Shown: positions 1 to 10,239, counted from the stretch's first letter. The stretch: DNA of 64,000 bases from Microbacterium sp. (GCA_017306415.1 JAFKIL010000004.1:228437-292436); one strand, 5' to 3'. A program made the numbers and translations. Notes: a model not told the origin generated them from the letters alone.

Positions 1-2
1 CC

Positions 3-74
3 CGGCTGGACCTGACGCCGGACGAGCTGGCCGAACTGGACCGCGTCTCCACCTGGACGCCCGCGACGGCCTGA
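3..74 (+). CDS. Aldo/keto reductase, C-terminal end only
   Basis: The first 24 codons read as the tail of a protein and stop at a TGA at 72-74. The residues LTPDELAELDRVS match the final helix that is common in actinobacterial aldo/keto reductases. The rest lies upstream of the window, so no catalytic residue can be checked. The family assignment rests on this short tail only. Confidence 0.5.
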   Translation, partial: RLDLTPDELAELDRVSTWTPATA

Positions 75-189
75 TCGCGGATTCCCGGCGCACCGGGTCG
101 GCGGCCTCAGGGTTCGGCGTGCCTCGGCGCCGCGGGATTGTCGGGCGCTGGGCGACGGCGGCGCCGGGTGCGGCGTCCGCCGGGCGCGG

Positions 190-364
190 TGCTGGCTGGG
201 TGGGGTACTGGCCGGGTGTGGCTGGCTGCGTGCGGTGCTGGCCGGATGCGCCGCCCGCGGAGTGCAGCGCCCGCGGGGCGCACCGCCCGCCGGGTGCGGT
301 GCCGGCTGGCTGGGTGGGGTACTGGCCGGGTGTGGCTGGCCGGGTGCGGTGCTGGCCGGATGCG
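190..364. repeat. GC-rich imperfect direct repeat in a gene-free stretch
   Basis: The gap between the reductase tail and the HNH gene (75-536) contains no convincing gene. Within it a block of about 60 bp at 190-250 recurs at 304-364, offset by 114 bp, with only a few differences. The flanking sequence up to about 480 continues as degenerate gccgggtgcgg-type units. On the minus strand one frame reads as a Pro/Arg/His-rich repeat, but it follows the stop codon of the HNH gene in another frame and is probably a compositional artefact. Confidence 0.6.
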
Positions 365-536
365 GCGCTCGCCGGGCACAGACCCCGCGGGTTGCGCCGC
401 CCGCGGGGTGCGGCGCTCGCCGGGTGACCGACCGCCGGGTGCGGCGCCCGCCGGGTGCACCGCCCTGCCGTGTGCACCGCCCGCCCGGCGCAACGCCCGC
501 GAGGAGAAGCGCTCGCCGAGCGTCAGCCCCGTGCGT

Positions 537-2198
537 TCACCCCGGCCGAGCGCCCGCCGGCTCCCTCGCGACGTCGGGGTGCCGCCATCCTCCTCGTTCC
601 GCAGGGGGAGGCGGATCCCAGGCCCATCGCCACGCAGCCTTCGAGACGAGCGCCCTCGGCGACCCTTCGCCCGGTGGCGGATGGAGGATGAACGGACCGT
701 GCCCGTCACGTGTGATCCGCCAGCCCCGGTTGTGCAGGAGCATGTGATGGAAGCGGCAGAGCAGGACTCCGCGGTCGATGTCAGTTCGGCCCCCGTGCTC
801 ACCGAAGTGATCGCAGTGGTGGGCCTCGCACGAGGAGGCGGGCCGGTTGCACTCCGGCCACAGGCATCCGCCGTCGCGCGCGGCGAGGGCGATCCGTTGG
901 CGCGCCGTGTAGAGGCGCTGCTCGCGGCCGACGTCGAGCGGATTGCCGTGTCCGTCGGTCGTGACGATCCTCGACCCGTGCATGCACAGCGCGCGGTCGA
1001 TGATCGATCCGGCGAGCGCGTCACCGCCATCCTCGGCGTGGCCGACGGCGAGCAGGCGGCCGAGCGGATCGCGGGGACCGACGACGTCCTTCACCACGAT
1101 CATGCGGACCCCCGGCTGGCGTGCGCCGAACACGTCCTCGTGCGACGCCAGTGCGCCGGCGCGGATGAGGTCCATCACCAGGTCGTACTCGAGCTGCTCG
1201 TTGCTGCGGGGATCCCCGGCGAGCTCGTCGGCTGCAGCCCGCTCGTCTGCGGTGACGAAGCGCGGTCCGCCGCGACGGGGGCGAAGTGCGGAGTCGCGCA
1301 CCGTGCGCAGCCACAGCGCCATCTCGTCGTCGAACGCGATGCGCGCGCGATGCTGACCCTCCGCGTCGATCCACATGCGGAACTCCCGGCCCTCGTACCG
1401 CCGGGCGGACCTCGACTCCGCGCCCGTCGGATCGAGCAGATCGCGCATCGTACGCGAGCGCTTCGCCAGCTCCTCCACGGTCAGCGAGCCCGCCTCGTCG
1501 ATCAGCCCCTCTGCAGCAAGAGCCCAGGCCTCGTGCACGCGCTCGTCATCTCCCGTCGGCGGCTCGCCGAGGCCGGCCCGAATGGCGTCATGCTGAGCGG
1601 CGGTCAGCGCTCCCTCGAGAAGTGCCTGTCGCAATGACCGACGCCACGGGGGAACGAGGTCGTCGGACACCGGGTCCGCGGTGGTCGCGGCCCCTCCGCC
1701 GCGCGCCCCGCTGACGGCGAGCAGCGACTCCCCGACCCGAACCTGACGCGACGCATCCGCCTTCGTCCCGCCCGTCACGGCCTGGATCAGTGCAACCGGA
1801 GAGGCATGACCGAGTGTCGCGGCCAGCCCCGCGTGCCCATCTTCGCGGCGCGATCGGTGCGCGGCGACGCCCGCGAGCACCGCCTGGAGGCGAGTGGCGT
1901 CGTTGGCCAGCGCGGCCAGTTCTCTCATCGTGGAGAGCAGGACATCGTCGGTCAGCTCGCCGGCGCGTTCGGGCAGCGCCGACGCCTCGACGTCGAGCGA
2001 TCCGCGAGCCGAGATGCGCTCGACGCGTTCGCGCATGGCCGTCACGATGTTCACATAGCGAGTCTTGCGCGAGGCGCGAGTATCGAAGAAAGAGTCGACC
2101 AGGATGTGGAGAACTGATCGCGCACGGCCCCGGTCGCGACGTTGTGCAGGAATCAGCGATGTGTCGGCGTCGGACTCGGAGCCCGAGGCGGCCTCCAC
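537..2198 (-). CDS. HNH endonuclease of the DUF222 (13E12-like) family
   Basis: This encodes up to 553 residues. The N-terminal and central part is the helical, acidic DUF222 region, and an HNH nuclease motif lies near residues 443-495: a GGCLWPECN zinc-knuckle-like start, EAHHCDHF, GGRTDIDRGVLLC and FHHMLLH. The spaced cysteines and histidines fit a metal-bound HNH fold that would cut DNA. Such genes are multicopy in actinobacteria and their biological role is unsettled. The GTG at 2198 gives the longest product; no strong ribosome site supports it, and an ATG at 2036 is an alternative. The tail after the HNH is Pro/Gly/Arg rich and abuts the GC-rich repeat tract. Confidence 0.85.
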   Translation of the reverse strand: MEAASGSESDADTSLIPAQRRDRGRARSVLHILVDSFFDTRASRKTRYVNIVTAMRERVERISARGSLDVEASALPERAGELTDDVLLSTMRELAALANDATRLQAVLAGVAAHRSRREDGHAGLAATLGHASPVALIQAVTGGTKADASRQVRVGESLLAVSGARGGGAATTADPVSDDLVPPWRRSLRQALLEGALTAAQHDAIRAGLGEPPTGDDERVHEAWALAAEGLIDEAGSLTVEELAKRSRTMRDLLDPTGAESRSARRYEGREFRMWIDAEGQHRARIAFDDEMALWLRTVRDSALRPRRGGPRFVTADERAAADELAGDPRSNEQLEYDLVMDLIRAGALASHEDVFGARQPGVRMIVVKDVVGPRDPLGRLLAVGHAEDGGDALAGSIIDRALCMHGSRIVTTDGHGNPLDVGREQRLYTARQRIALAARDGGCLWPECNRPASSCEAHHCDHFGEHGGRTDIDRGVLLCRFHHMLLHNRGWRITRDGHGPFILHPPPGEGSPRALVSKAAWRWAWDPPPPAERGGWRHPDVAREPAGARPG

Positions 2199-2237
2199 GC
2201 GAGCATCCGCCCGCGACGCCCGGCCGCGACGCGCGGC

Positions 2238-2651
2238 TCAGCGTCGGCGCAGCGCCACGACGGGGATGACGCGGCTGGTGCGCTCCTCGTACTGACGGAA
2301 GCCGGCGCTGCGCGCGGTGAACATCGCCCACGCGTCATCCCGCGCCTGACCGCTCAGCTTCTCTGCGTGCACGGCGACGACCCCGTCGTCCGGCGTCTCG
2401 ATGCGCGTATCGGGGTGGGCGAGAAGGTTGTGGTACCACGCGGGGTTCTCGGGCGCTCCCCCCTTGGATGCCGCGACCAGCCATGTGTCGGCGTCGACGT
2501 GGATGCCCATGACCGGGCTCACTCGCTCCGTACCGCTCTTCGCACCCACGTGGTGCAGCAGCACGAGCGACTTCCCGAAGTTGTCCACGTGCCCGTTGTT
2601 GCTGCGGAACGCGTCGATGATGCGGCTGTTCCAGTCTCCTGCGTTGCTCAC
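2238..2651 (-). CDS. DUF385 / deazaflavin-dependent nitroreductase family protein
   Basis: The 137-residue protein has the hallmarks of the Ddn-like split beta-barrel family. These are an N-terminal helix with FGKSLVLLHHVGAKSG, then TERVSPVMGI, then a central WLVAASKGGAPENPAWYHNLLAHP block. In known members this fold binds F420 or a related flavin and reduces quinones or nitro compounds; the substrate here is unknown. The gene stands alone, with a hairpin just upstream that ends the preceding phosphatase transcript. The ATG at 2651 directly starts the conserved region. Confidence 0.85.
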   Translation of the reverse strand: MSNAGDWNSRIIDAFRSNNGHVDNFGKSLVLLHHVGAKSGTERVSPVMGIHVDADTWLVAASKGGAPENPAWYHNLLAHPDTRIETPDDGVVAVHAEKLSGQARDDAWAMFTARSAGFRQYEERTSRVIPVVALRRR

Positions 2652-2692
2652 GGGTCAACGCTAGCTCGGCCCACGCGGGTGACGGGCAAAAC

Positions 2693-2728
2693 CCGAAGGC
2701 CCCCGAACACGAGTCCGGGGGCCTTCGG
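2693..2728 (-). terminator. Intrinsic terminator of the phosphatase gene
   Basis: A perfect 13-bp stem (2693-2705 with 2716-2728) encloses a 10-nt loop. Read on the minus strand the stem is followed by a TTTT run, so it would terminate transcription coming from the phosphatase gene, whose stop lies 17 bp upstream of it. Confidence 0.9.
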
Positions 2729-2744
2729 TGCGGTCATCCGCGGA

Positions 2745-4370
2745 TCAGGGAAGGTAGTACGTCGGGTTCGGCAGCTTCACCACCTGGTCGGCGTGACCGC
2801 CGATGAGGTCGCTGAACTGGTCGCCGAAGTTCGCGACGATGTGGAAGCCGCCGCCCGACGGCGTCTCGACGTGCGCGCGAGTCTGCGACTTGTACTCGAT
2901 GGTCGTGCACTTGGCGGTCGCGCACGTGATGTACGACGGCTGCTGCGATGCGCCCGTGCCCGTCCACTTCGTGTAGTAGTTCTCCGGGGTGAAGCCGGTG
3001 AACCCGACCTTCGCGAGGTTGCCGAGGGTCGCCGACTTCTGGTTGTCGTTGCGTCCGGTGAGTCCCACGAGCGTGCAGCCCGCGCGCTGGACGACCTGCG
3101 CCGCGGAGACCATTCCCGGCGTGGCGGGGAACCGCTCGTCCTGCACCCACACGTCCTGCTCGGCGGGGTTGAAGACGAAGTGCATGTCGGCGACCTCCAT
3201 GTCGTACGTCCACAGGTTCGTGTCGTCGGCGTCCATCACCACGGCCGGCTTCTTGTGGGCGCGCTTGAGGAGGTAGCACTCGGCGGCGATCGCGGGCAGG
3301 CGCTTCTTCAGCAGCGACGTCATCTCGGAGATGTAAGGCGACTGCGTCTTGTTCGACGTGCCCGCCCCCGTGTCGCCGTAGTACGTCGCGATCGTCTTCT
3401 TGACGACATCGATGTTCGGGATGCCCTCGCCGCCCTGCGTCAGCCCGCTCGAGCCGTCGGCCTTCATCTCGAAGTGGGTGCGGGGCGTCAGCCTCGGCTC
3501 CTTCACGCCGGGGAGATCCGCCGACGGCAGGTAGTAGGTCGGGTTGGGCAGTTTCTGCACCCGGTCGGCGTATCCGCCCTGCAGGTCGGACCACTGATCG
3601 CCGACGTTGAGGGCGATGTCGTACCCGAGGTCCTTCTCGAGGTGCTTGCGGGTCAGCGCCTTGTACTCGACGGTCGTGCAGGATGCGGTCGCGCACGTGA
3701 TGTACGACGGCTGCTCGCCGGTCGCCCACTTCGTGTAGTAGGTGTCGGCCGTGAACCCGGTGTAGCCCGCCTCGGTCACGTTCTCGATCGACGCCGCCTT
3801 CTGCGCGGCGCTCCGGCCGGTGATGCCGATCACGGCGAACCCGAGCTGGCGCGCATAGTTCTCGAACGACACCATCGCCGGCGTCGCGGGGAACACCTTC
3901 GCGAGGATGTCCTGGTTGTTGAGGTTCGGGTCGAACACGAAGTGCATCTGGCCGACCTCGTAGTCGTAGGTCATCAGCATGGTGTCGTCGGTGTCGAGCA
4001 CGATCGCCGGGGTCTTGCCGCTCCGCTTCGACTCCTTGTAGAGGCGGGGGAGCTGCGCCTTGAGCCCCGCGACGATCCGGTTCATCTCGCTGATGTACGG
4101 GGAGGTCGTCTTGTTCGCGATGCCCGTCCCGGGGTCGCCGTAGTACGTCGCGATGGTCTTCTTCACGATGTCGATGTTCGGGATGCCTTCCCCGCCCTGC
4201 GACGCACCGCTGGAGCCGTCCGCCGCCATCGTGAAGTGCGTCCGTGGCGCGAGGCCCGGATGACCGCCGCCCGGCGAATACGCCTGCGCGGAGGAAGCGC
4301 TCACCACCGTCACGGCGAGGGCCACGGCGACGGTGGCGGAGACGGCGGCAAGGCGGCGGCGAAGGATCAT
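2745..4370 (-). CDS. Secreted acid-phosphatase-like protein with two tandem HAD domains
   Basis: A signal peptide (MILRRRLAAVSATVAVALAV, ending SSAQA) is followed by two homologous halves. Each half has a SxGxxQGGEGIPNID opening, an aspartate motif (VLDTDDTML in the first, VMDADDTNL in the second), a TGR motif after the second strand, and a C-terminal GDQxSDLxGG metal-binding loop. These are HAD-superfamily features as in class B-type acid phosphatases (PF03767-like). Both copies keep the DxDxT nucleophile, so both may be active outside the cell. An upstream GTG at 4418 exists, but the ATG at 4370 places the signal peptide at the terminus. The substrate is unknown; phosphate scavenging is the obvious guess. 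Confidence 0.85.
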   Translation of the reverse strand: MILRRRLAAVSATVAVALAVTVVSASSAQAYSPGGGHPGLAPRTHFTMAADGSSGASQGGEGIPNIDIVKKTIATYYGDPGTGIANKTTSPYISEMNRIVAGLKAQLPRLYKESKRSGKTPAIVLDTDDTMLMTYDYEVGQMHFVFDPNLNNQDILAKVFPATPAMVSFENYARQLGFAVIGITGRSAAQKAASIENVTEAGYTGFTADTYYTKWATGEQPSYITCATASCTTVEYKALTRKHLEKDLGYDIALNVGDQWSDLQGGYADRVQKLPNPTYYLPSADLPGVKEPRLTPRTHFEMKADGSSGLTQGGEGIPNIDVVKKTIATYYGDTGAGTSNKTQSPYISEMTSLLKKRLPAIAAECYLLKRAHKKPAVVMDADDTNLWTYDMEVADMHFVFNPAEQDVWVQDERFPATPGMVSAAQVVQRAGCTLVGLTGRNDNQKSATLGNLAKVGFTGFTPENYYTKWTGTGASQQPSYITCATAKCTTIEYKSQTRAHVETPSGGGFHIVANFGDQFSDLIGGHADQVVKLPNPTYYLP

Positions 4371-4490
4371 CTGTTGCTCGCTTTCGATCGCATGGGGAGG
4401 CGGGGCGGATGGCCCCACCGCACGCTAGCCCGCCCCTCCGACGATCGGAAGAGCTTGTGCACAGCCCTCATCCAGCCCTAATGTGCGCAG

Positions 4491-5051
4491 GTGACTGACG
4501 ACCGAGGCGTGACGTGGGTGCTGGTGGACGGCGAGAACATCGACGCGACCCTCGGCACGGCGATCCTTGGTCGCCGCCCGCAGCCCGACGAGCGCCCGCG
4601 CTGGGACCGGTTGCGGACGTTCGTCGAGCGCACGTGGGGCCAGCCGGCCCGCGGCGTGTTCTTCCTCAACGCGTCGACGGGCATCCCGATGGCGTTCGTC
4701 CAGGCGCTCAAGGCGATGGACTACATCGTGGTCCCGCTCTCGGGCGATGCGGACGAGAAGGTCGTCGACATCGCGATCCAGCGGACGCTCCGGGCGCTGA
4801 CGACACGCTCGGCCGACGTCATGCTGGTGAGCCACGACGGCGACTTCCTCGACGACCTCGGCGCCCTCATCGACGGCCGACGGCGGGTGGGGGTCGTGGC
4901 GTTCTCCGAGTTCCGCAACGCGGGCTTCTCGACCCTGCCCGGACTGGAGCGCTTCGACCTCGAGTACGACGCCGGGGTTTTCGACGCGCCGCTGCCGCGC
5001 ATCCGGGTCATCCCCATCGACGAGTTCGACCCGAATTCGTTCCTCGGCTGA
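4491..5051 (+). CDS. NYN (PIN-like) domain protein
   Basis: The 186-residue protein opens with VLVDGENID and continues with the acidic clusters LSGDADEKVVDIAIQ and VSHDGDF. This is the conserved aspartate pattern of NYN/LabA-like nucleases, which share the PIN fold and are presumed to cut RNA with a metal ion. Translation starts at the GTG at 4491. Its last codons (SFLG, stop) form the left end of a 19-bp direct repeat whose second copy lies at 11120, so the following 6 kb were apparently inserted at its 3' end without destroying the gene. Confidence 0.85.
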   Translation: MTDDRGVTWVLVDGENIDATLGTAILGRRPQPDERPRWDRLRTFVERTWGQPARGVFFLNASTGIPMAFVQALKAMDYIVVPLSGDADEKVVDIAIQRTLRALTTRSADVMLVSHDGDFLDDLGALIDGRRRVGVVAFSEFRNAGFSTLPGLERFDLEYDAGVFDAPLPRIRVIPIDEFDPNSFLG

Positions 5052-5058
5052 CCATCGC
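5040..5058. repeat. Left copy of island-flanking direct repeat
   Basis: The 19-bp sequence ttcctcggctgaccatcgc contains the last codons and stop of the NYN gene. An identical copy lies 6,080 bp downstream. Partial similarity (for example the shared cgcgtgctct near 5081-5090 and 11166-11175) extends beyond the exact match. Confidence 0.8.
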
Positions 5059-8000
5059 GAGCACCGCGCCGGTTCAGTCCCGCGTGCTCTTTCAGTCGAG
5101 CGGGTGCCCCATAGGGCCGACGCACAGCTACGGGCCGGCGCCCGCAGCGTGCTTCAACACCGACGGCACCCAGGTCGCCAGCCCCACGACGACCACGGAC
5201 TGCATGATGTGGCCAGCCCACACCTCAACCACCTACGACCAGGGGTTGAACGGGCTGCGCGCTACGTACTACGACAACCGTGACCTCGCCGGCAAGCCGA
5301 CACTGTTCGCGACGGGAGTCGGTGACGCGACCGGCAAGATCGACGTGGACTGGGGAACCACTGAACCCGGTGGGTCCAGCAGCAGTGGCTCCCTCTCCCA
5401 CCTGTGGTCGCTGCGCCTCAGCGGCCTTGTCACGTTCCCCGCCGCCGGCGACTACTACTTCCAGACCAACAGCGATGACGGCGTCCGGGTCTGGGTCAAC
5501 GACGACATGATCCTCAACCAATGGATCCCGCAATCGGACACGGCCGACGTCACAAGCAGCAAAGTGACCGTGACTGCGTCCATGCTGACCCAGCGCATTC
5601 GGGTCGAGTACTTCAATCAGTCCGCGAGCGTCGGTACCCACGCCACGCTGCGGCTGAAGTGGAAGAAGCCGGGGGACACCGCGTACTCGGTCGTGCCCGG
5701 AGCAAACCTTCGGCCCGACTACGGACTGGTCACCCAGTCGAAGGTGTACGACACAACCGGTGGTCTCGCGGGCGCGGCGGCTCCGTCGATCACTTCGTCG
5801 ACGAGTTACGCGTTCCCGTGGCTCGGCCAGGCGACCGACACGACCATTGACCCGTCAGGACTTGCGCTGAAGACGTCCCAGACGTTCGAGGCCCCCGGCA
5901 GCTCGAGTTGGCTGCGTAAGCTCAACCGGGCACTGCCGGCTGCGAACACGGTCGGCGCACCCTCGACCGCGAAAAGCTCATACGCCTACTACACAGAGCT
6001 TGAGGATGCGCCGCTCGATGGCGCAAGCCCCGCATGCGCGCTGCCGGCGGGCACGAAGCAGTACGGATTCCTGAAGTCCAGCACCGGGCCGACCCCTGCA
6101 TCGGGCGGCGCGATCGTCACCCAGTACGTGTACGACGTCATGGGACGCATGGTAGGCACGAAGACGACCGGTGACACCGGCTGGTCGTGTACCACCTATG
6201 ACAGCCGCGGTCGTGTGACCAAGCAGACCACGAAGGGTCTCACAGGAACGACAGCTCTGACGACCACGACCACGTTCACCCCGGTCTACACGGCCACGCC
6301 GGCTCAGGCAGGGATGCAGGTGACAGTCGCGAGCGGTTCACCCACGGGATCGATAACCACCGTGGCCGACCTGCTCGGCAGGACCGTCTCGTACACCGAT
6401 GGCCAGGGCACCGTGACGACGAACGCGTTCGAAGACAAGACGGGTCGGCTCGTGTCGACATCGACGACTCCGGCGGGTGGAACAGCAAGTGTGACCGGAT
6501 TCAGCTACGACGCTGACGGGAAGATCACGGGGGAGACCGTTGACGGTACGCCGGTGGTGACGAACGTCACCTACACCACGGGCACTGCGCCGGATCTGAA
6601 CCCGCAGGAGCTCGCGTCCGTCACCTACGCGGGCGGTTCCAAACTGAACAGCATCACCCGGAACGGCGCGGGTCAGGTGACGGGTCAGCAATGGACGTTC
6701 CCGTCCGCCGACACCATCACGGACACGGCTGCACGGTCGCAGGCGGGCCGGGTCATGCAGGAGAAGATCACCCGCGGAACGGACAGCTACCCTTCGACCT
6801 ACCAGTACGACGCGGCGGGACGGTTGACCTCGGCCGCCATCCCGGGGCACACCCTCACGTACGGGTTCGCGGCTACGGGCGGCTGTGGGGTGAATGCGGC
6901 GGCGGGTGCGTCGGGGAACCGGACGAGCCTGACGGATGTGTGGACGGCGCCGGGTGGGTCTGCGGTGACCACGTCCACGTCGTATTGCTATGACTGGGCG
7001 GACCGGCTGACGTCGACGTCGGTGACTGGTGCGATCCCGGGCGCGAACTCGGTGGCTGCGGGGGTCGCGGCATCCAACATCGTGTACGACGCGCAGGGGA
7101 ATGTGGTGCGGTTGGCGGACATGCTGTTCTCCTACGACGCGGCGGGTCTGCACTCCGGGACCACGTATGACGACGGGTCCACCGTGAGTGTGGTGCGGGA
7201 TGCGTCGGGGCGGGTGGTGTCCCGGACGGTGGATCCGGCGGGGTCAGCGCCGGCGGTAACGACGAAGCTCCTCTACTCCGGCGACGGGGATGGGGCGTGG
7301 GCGCAGTTGTCCGGGTCGACCCTCACCCGGCAGGTCGGGTTGCCCGGTGGGGTGATGTGCACCCTGACCGGGTCGACCCGGACCTTCGACTACCCTTCGC
7401 TCCTCGGTCACACCCTCACCACGGGGGACGGGGTGTCCACGTCGGCGGGGGTGCGCCTGTTCGACCCGTACGGGCAACCCCTCGACCCGGTCACCCTCGC
7501 GATCGGCACCACCACCGCGGACGATCAGACCAACGCGCAGGCGAACTCCGGCTGGTACGGGGGCGCGTTGAAACTCACCGAAACGACCGGGCCCACCGCG
7601 GTCATCGATGGGCGCACGACTGTACGTCCGCGCCCTCGGACGGTTCCTGGAGGTCGACCCGGTCGAAGGGGGCGTGGACAACGACTACGTCTGGCCCACC
7701 GACCCCATCGGCAAGAACGACCTCAGCGGAAAGATGAGTGCGGATGCGTTGGAGTACTACGGTCGAAAAGGATACGCGGTCCTAGGAAAGGATCTCGTGG
7801 TAGCGCCGACCGAGGTGTACACCTACAAGATTCGGATCTACGGGAAGAAGATGAAACTGACTCTGCATCGAAGCCCTACGCGGTCCGAAGGTTGGGTCGT
7901 CTCCTTTCGACCCCCGCCGCGGACGAGGATTGTCGGAAAAGTGCACCCCCACGGCACCATTCCGCTCTGGCGGGACATCGTCCGCGCGACGAGTCCGTGG

Positions 8001-8183
8001 CTGGACAAACCTCAGCTAGAGCAGCAATACCTGTGCCACGCGGCAGGATCGGGAATCGAAAAGATCGCGGGCAACGGCACTTGGGACCTGGAGTCCGGTC
8101 GTGGTGACAACCCGAACTGGGGTCTCGGCGCTATCTCGCGAGTTTTGACTTCAGGACACGCCTCAGCGGCATGCTCCTGGTAA
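5052..8183 (+). pseudogene. Rhs/YD-repeat protein with PA14 domain, 5'-truncated and frameshifted
   Basis: From about 5090 the frame encodes a cysteine-containing linker, a PA14-like domain (GLRATYYDN to roughly 5700), then YD-type repeats such as YDVMGRMVG, YDSRGRVTK, YDAAGRLTS and YDAQGN. At 7605-7610 a one-base shift separates this from the Rhs core [22 protein letters not shown] and [11 protein letters not shown], which lie in the next frame from the ATG at 7608 to 8183. The tail of about 145 residues after the core is the variable toxin region. Its CHAAGS, GTWDLE and final AACSW pattern resembles DUF2599, but weakly. There is no start codon or secretion signal, so the gene is probably a relic; the tail alone might still be translated. 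Confidence 0.8.
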
Positions 8184-8193
8184 TTGGAGGACA

Positions 8194-8691
8194 ATGTCTG
8201 GACGACGACGTACTTTTCGGCCCTCGGCGGCAGTTCTCGTCGCAATTGGCTCGTTGGCGTGGGCGACGATCGCGACGATGCTGGACATGTGGGTCGGTGG
8301 GTTCCTCGTATTGCGGGAGTGGGATCGAGCTCCTCGAATAATGCTCGATCGCGTGCCCTGGTACATCGCTATCGTCGTCGTGACGGCTTCGATCAGTGCC
8401 ATCGTTACGATCAGCGTCGCCCTAGCGAAAGAGTCACGCATAAGGATTGAGCACCTTGCGCTCATCGCCGGGCTGACGTTCATGTCGCTCACTTTCCTGA
8501 CATTGCAGTTGTCATACATCTCTGACGAGATTGACGCAGATGCGCCTTTAGGTGCCCTCGGGTTCAATACCGAGGTTCTCGGTCTCTTGCTCATTGGACT
8601 CGCGTTTGTAGCTATGGCTCGCGGCGCGTCATCTCGGCAGACTTCGCCCGAGCAAACCGGGGTCAACGAACCTGCGCATCGTGAGACGTAA
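8194..8691 (+). CDS. Small membrane protein, probable Rhs immunity protein
   Basis: I do not recognise a named family. The 165-residue product has four predicted membrane helices, near residues 12-35, 54-77, 84-108 and 118-144, and a polar C-terminus. A strong GGAGG site precedes the ATG, which lies only 10 bp after the Rhs stop codon. A small gene directly after a polymorphic toxin tail is the standard position of its immunity gene, so that role is inferred from context. A membrane location would suit a toxin acting at the membrane or in the envelope. Confidence 0.7.
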   Translation: MSGRRRTFRPSAAVLVAIGSLAWATIATMLDMWVGGFLVLREWDRAPRIMLDRVPWYIAIVVVTASISAIVTISVALAKESRIRIEHLALIAGLTFMSLTFLTLQLSYISDEIDADAPLGALGFNTEVLGLLLIGLAFVAMARGASSRQTSPEQTGVNEPAHRET

Positions 8692-8894
8692 GCGGTGGGG
8701 CTGCTGGAGTTCTCCGTCGGCGGGCAGTCGTCGCACGAGCGCTGATTAACATACGGTACGCCAACCGGATTCAGGTAGGAGGGGCCCCCACACGCCTTTC
8801 CGGACGCGTCGCTTTGTCGGGATGGGGTCATTGCCAGACTGCTGGGCATCGCGGGGGGCCTGCGAGGCGGTGGTCTGATGGGTAGGCGGCCACG

Positions 8895-10152
8895 GTGAGC
8901 GAGGAGTCGGTGAACCCTCTAGAGGAAGTAACCGAAAGTCTTCTCCGCGACGGGGGAGTTGCCGAGGCGCTCATCCCCAGGATCGATGTCGTCTTCGATG
9001 TCACCGAACAACCCTTGCCTGTTCTCACGCTCGAGGAGGGATGGGATCCCTCCACAGCAGGTGATCTGGAGATCGTGCGTGACGCTGTCCGCAGGGGGGT
9101 GGGTCTTCAGTGCGAGCCTGTGAGGGAGTTCGACTTCGCGTGGCTGGACGATGCCCTTCCTTATCTGCGCTACCTGCATTGCGCTGGCGATCAGCGCGCG
9201 TACTTGAATCTGGAAGCGATTGCGGAGATGGAATCGCTCATCAGCTTGACGGCGCCTCCCGTTGATCACGACATCGATCTGACGGGATCGCGTGAACTGA
9301 GGTGGCTCAGCGTCACAGGGAATGGCATGCTGAGCGCTGCGCGGGCACCGAAGTTGCAGACGCTCTGGCTCGACACATCCGAGGTTCCCTGGGGCACTGT
9401 CTTCTCTCCGTCGGTGAGGTGGGCATCTCTGATTCTCCGCACGCTGCGCAACGTCGAGTTCGCTGCGATGACCTCGCTCGAGCGCCTCACCCTGAAGGTC
9501 GCCAAGGAGGTGGATCTCAGGGTGGTGTCGAGCCTGTCGCGCCTTTCGTGATGTCGAGATCGAGGCCGCCAGGTCACTTCGGGGTCTCGCGGCGCTTTCG
9601 CAACTTACAGAATTGCAGCGGATCGACCTCTACAACGTTCGATCGATCGATGAGCCGGCACTGCTGCTCGACCTCGAACTCGTGAATTTCAGGGCGGAGG
9701 CGTGTCCGACTCTGGATGAAGGGTTCGCCGAAGCCGCGAAGTCGAAGGCGGGGCGATGGGTCGTCATGTTGGACCGTCGGCGGCGAGGGGTCAAGCTCCC
9801 TGAGCTCTTCGAAGTCGAGCAGACACCCGAGGGCACCTTCGAGATCGCCTTCCGTGACTGGGCGTGGGCGCTCGACCGGCTCGGCGTGGACGAGGAGGAC
9901 CTCACGTCGGTGAGTGGGTGGGTGGAGGCCATCATGATCGAGGCGATCCGTCGCGAACACCCGGAACTCCTCGAGAGTGGGCCCGTCATCTTCGATTCGG
10001 AGAGCGAGCAGATCAACATCATTGCGGCGGACCGGAAGACGGCGTCCACCGTATCTCGACTTCTGCAGGAACTGTTCGGCGAGAAGCGTCGCGTACGAGC
10101 ACTCGCCCGCAACGTTTCGAAGAATGCCATCGGCGAACCTGATGAGTCATGA
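8895..10152 (+). pseudogene. Leucine-rich-repeat-like protein, split by a frameshift
   Basis: The first part (8895-9551, GTG start) has degenerate leucine-rich repeats such as LRYLHC, LRWLSVTGNGML and LERLTLKV. The frame stops at 9549-9551. Reading on one base later gives AFRDVEIEAARSLRGLAALS and continues the repeats (LTELQRIDLYNV) into an acidic C-terminal domain that ends at 10152. Together the two parts would make a protein of about 419 residues. Similar solenoid proteins occur as immunity or effector-associated cargo beside Rhs genes. I cannot tell decay from a sequencing error. Confidence 0.65.
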
Positions 10153-10239
10153 CTGCAGGGCAGGGAGCGCCGCGATAGGAACGAAAGTCAGGCCGATTCA
10201 CAGTTCGAAGAGTTCAGTGGCCTCGCTCTCCCATGCATC

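Noticed and set aside
107-1030. Minus-strand frame rich in Pro/Arg/His repeats near the left edge
   Set aside because: It overlaps the HNH gene in another frame and owes its openness to the GC-rich tandem repeats. No start signal or family is visible.
7590-7625. Programmed frameshift in the Rhs gene
   Set aside because: There is no slippery heptamer or stimulatory structure that I can see at the shift, and the gene also lacks its 5' end. Decay or a sequence error explains it better.
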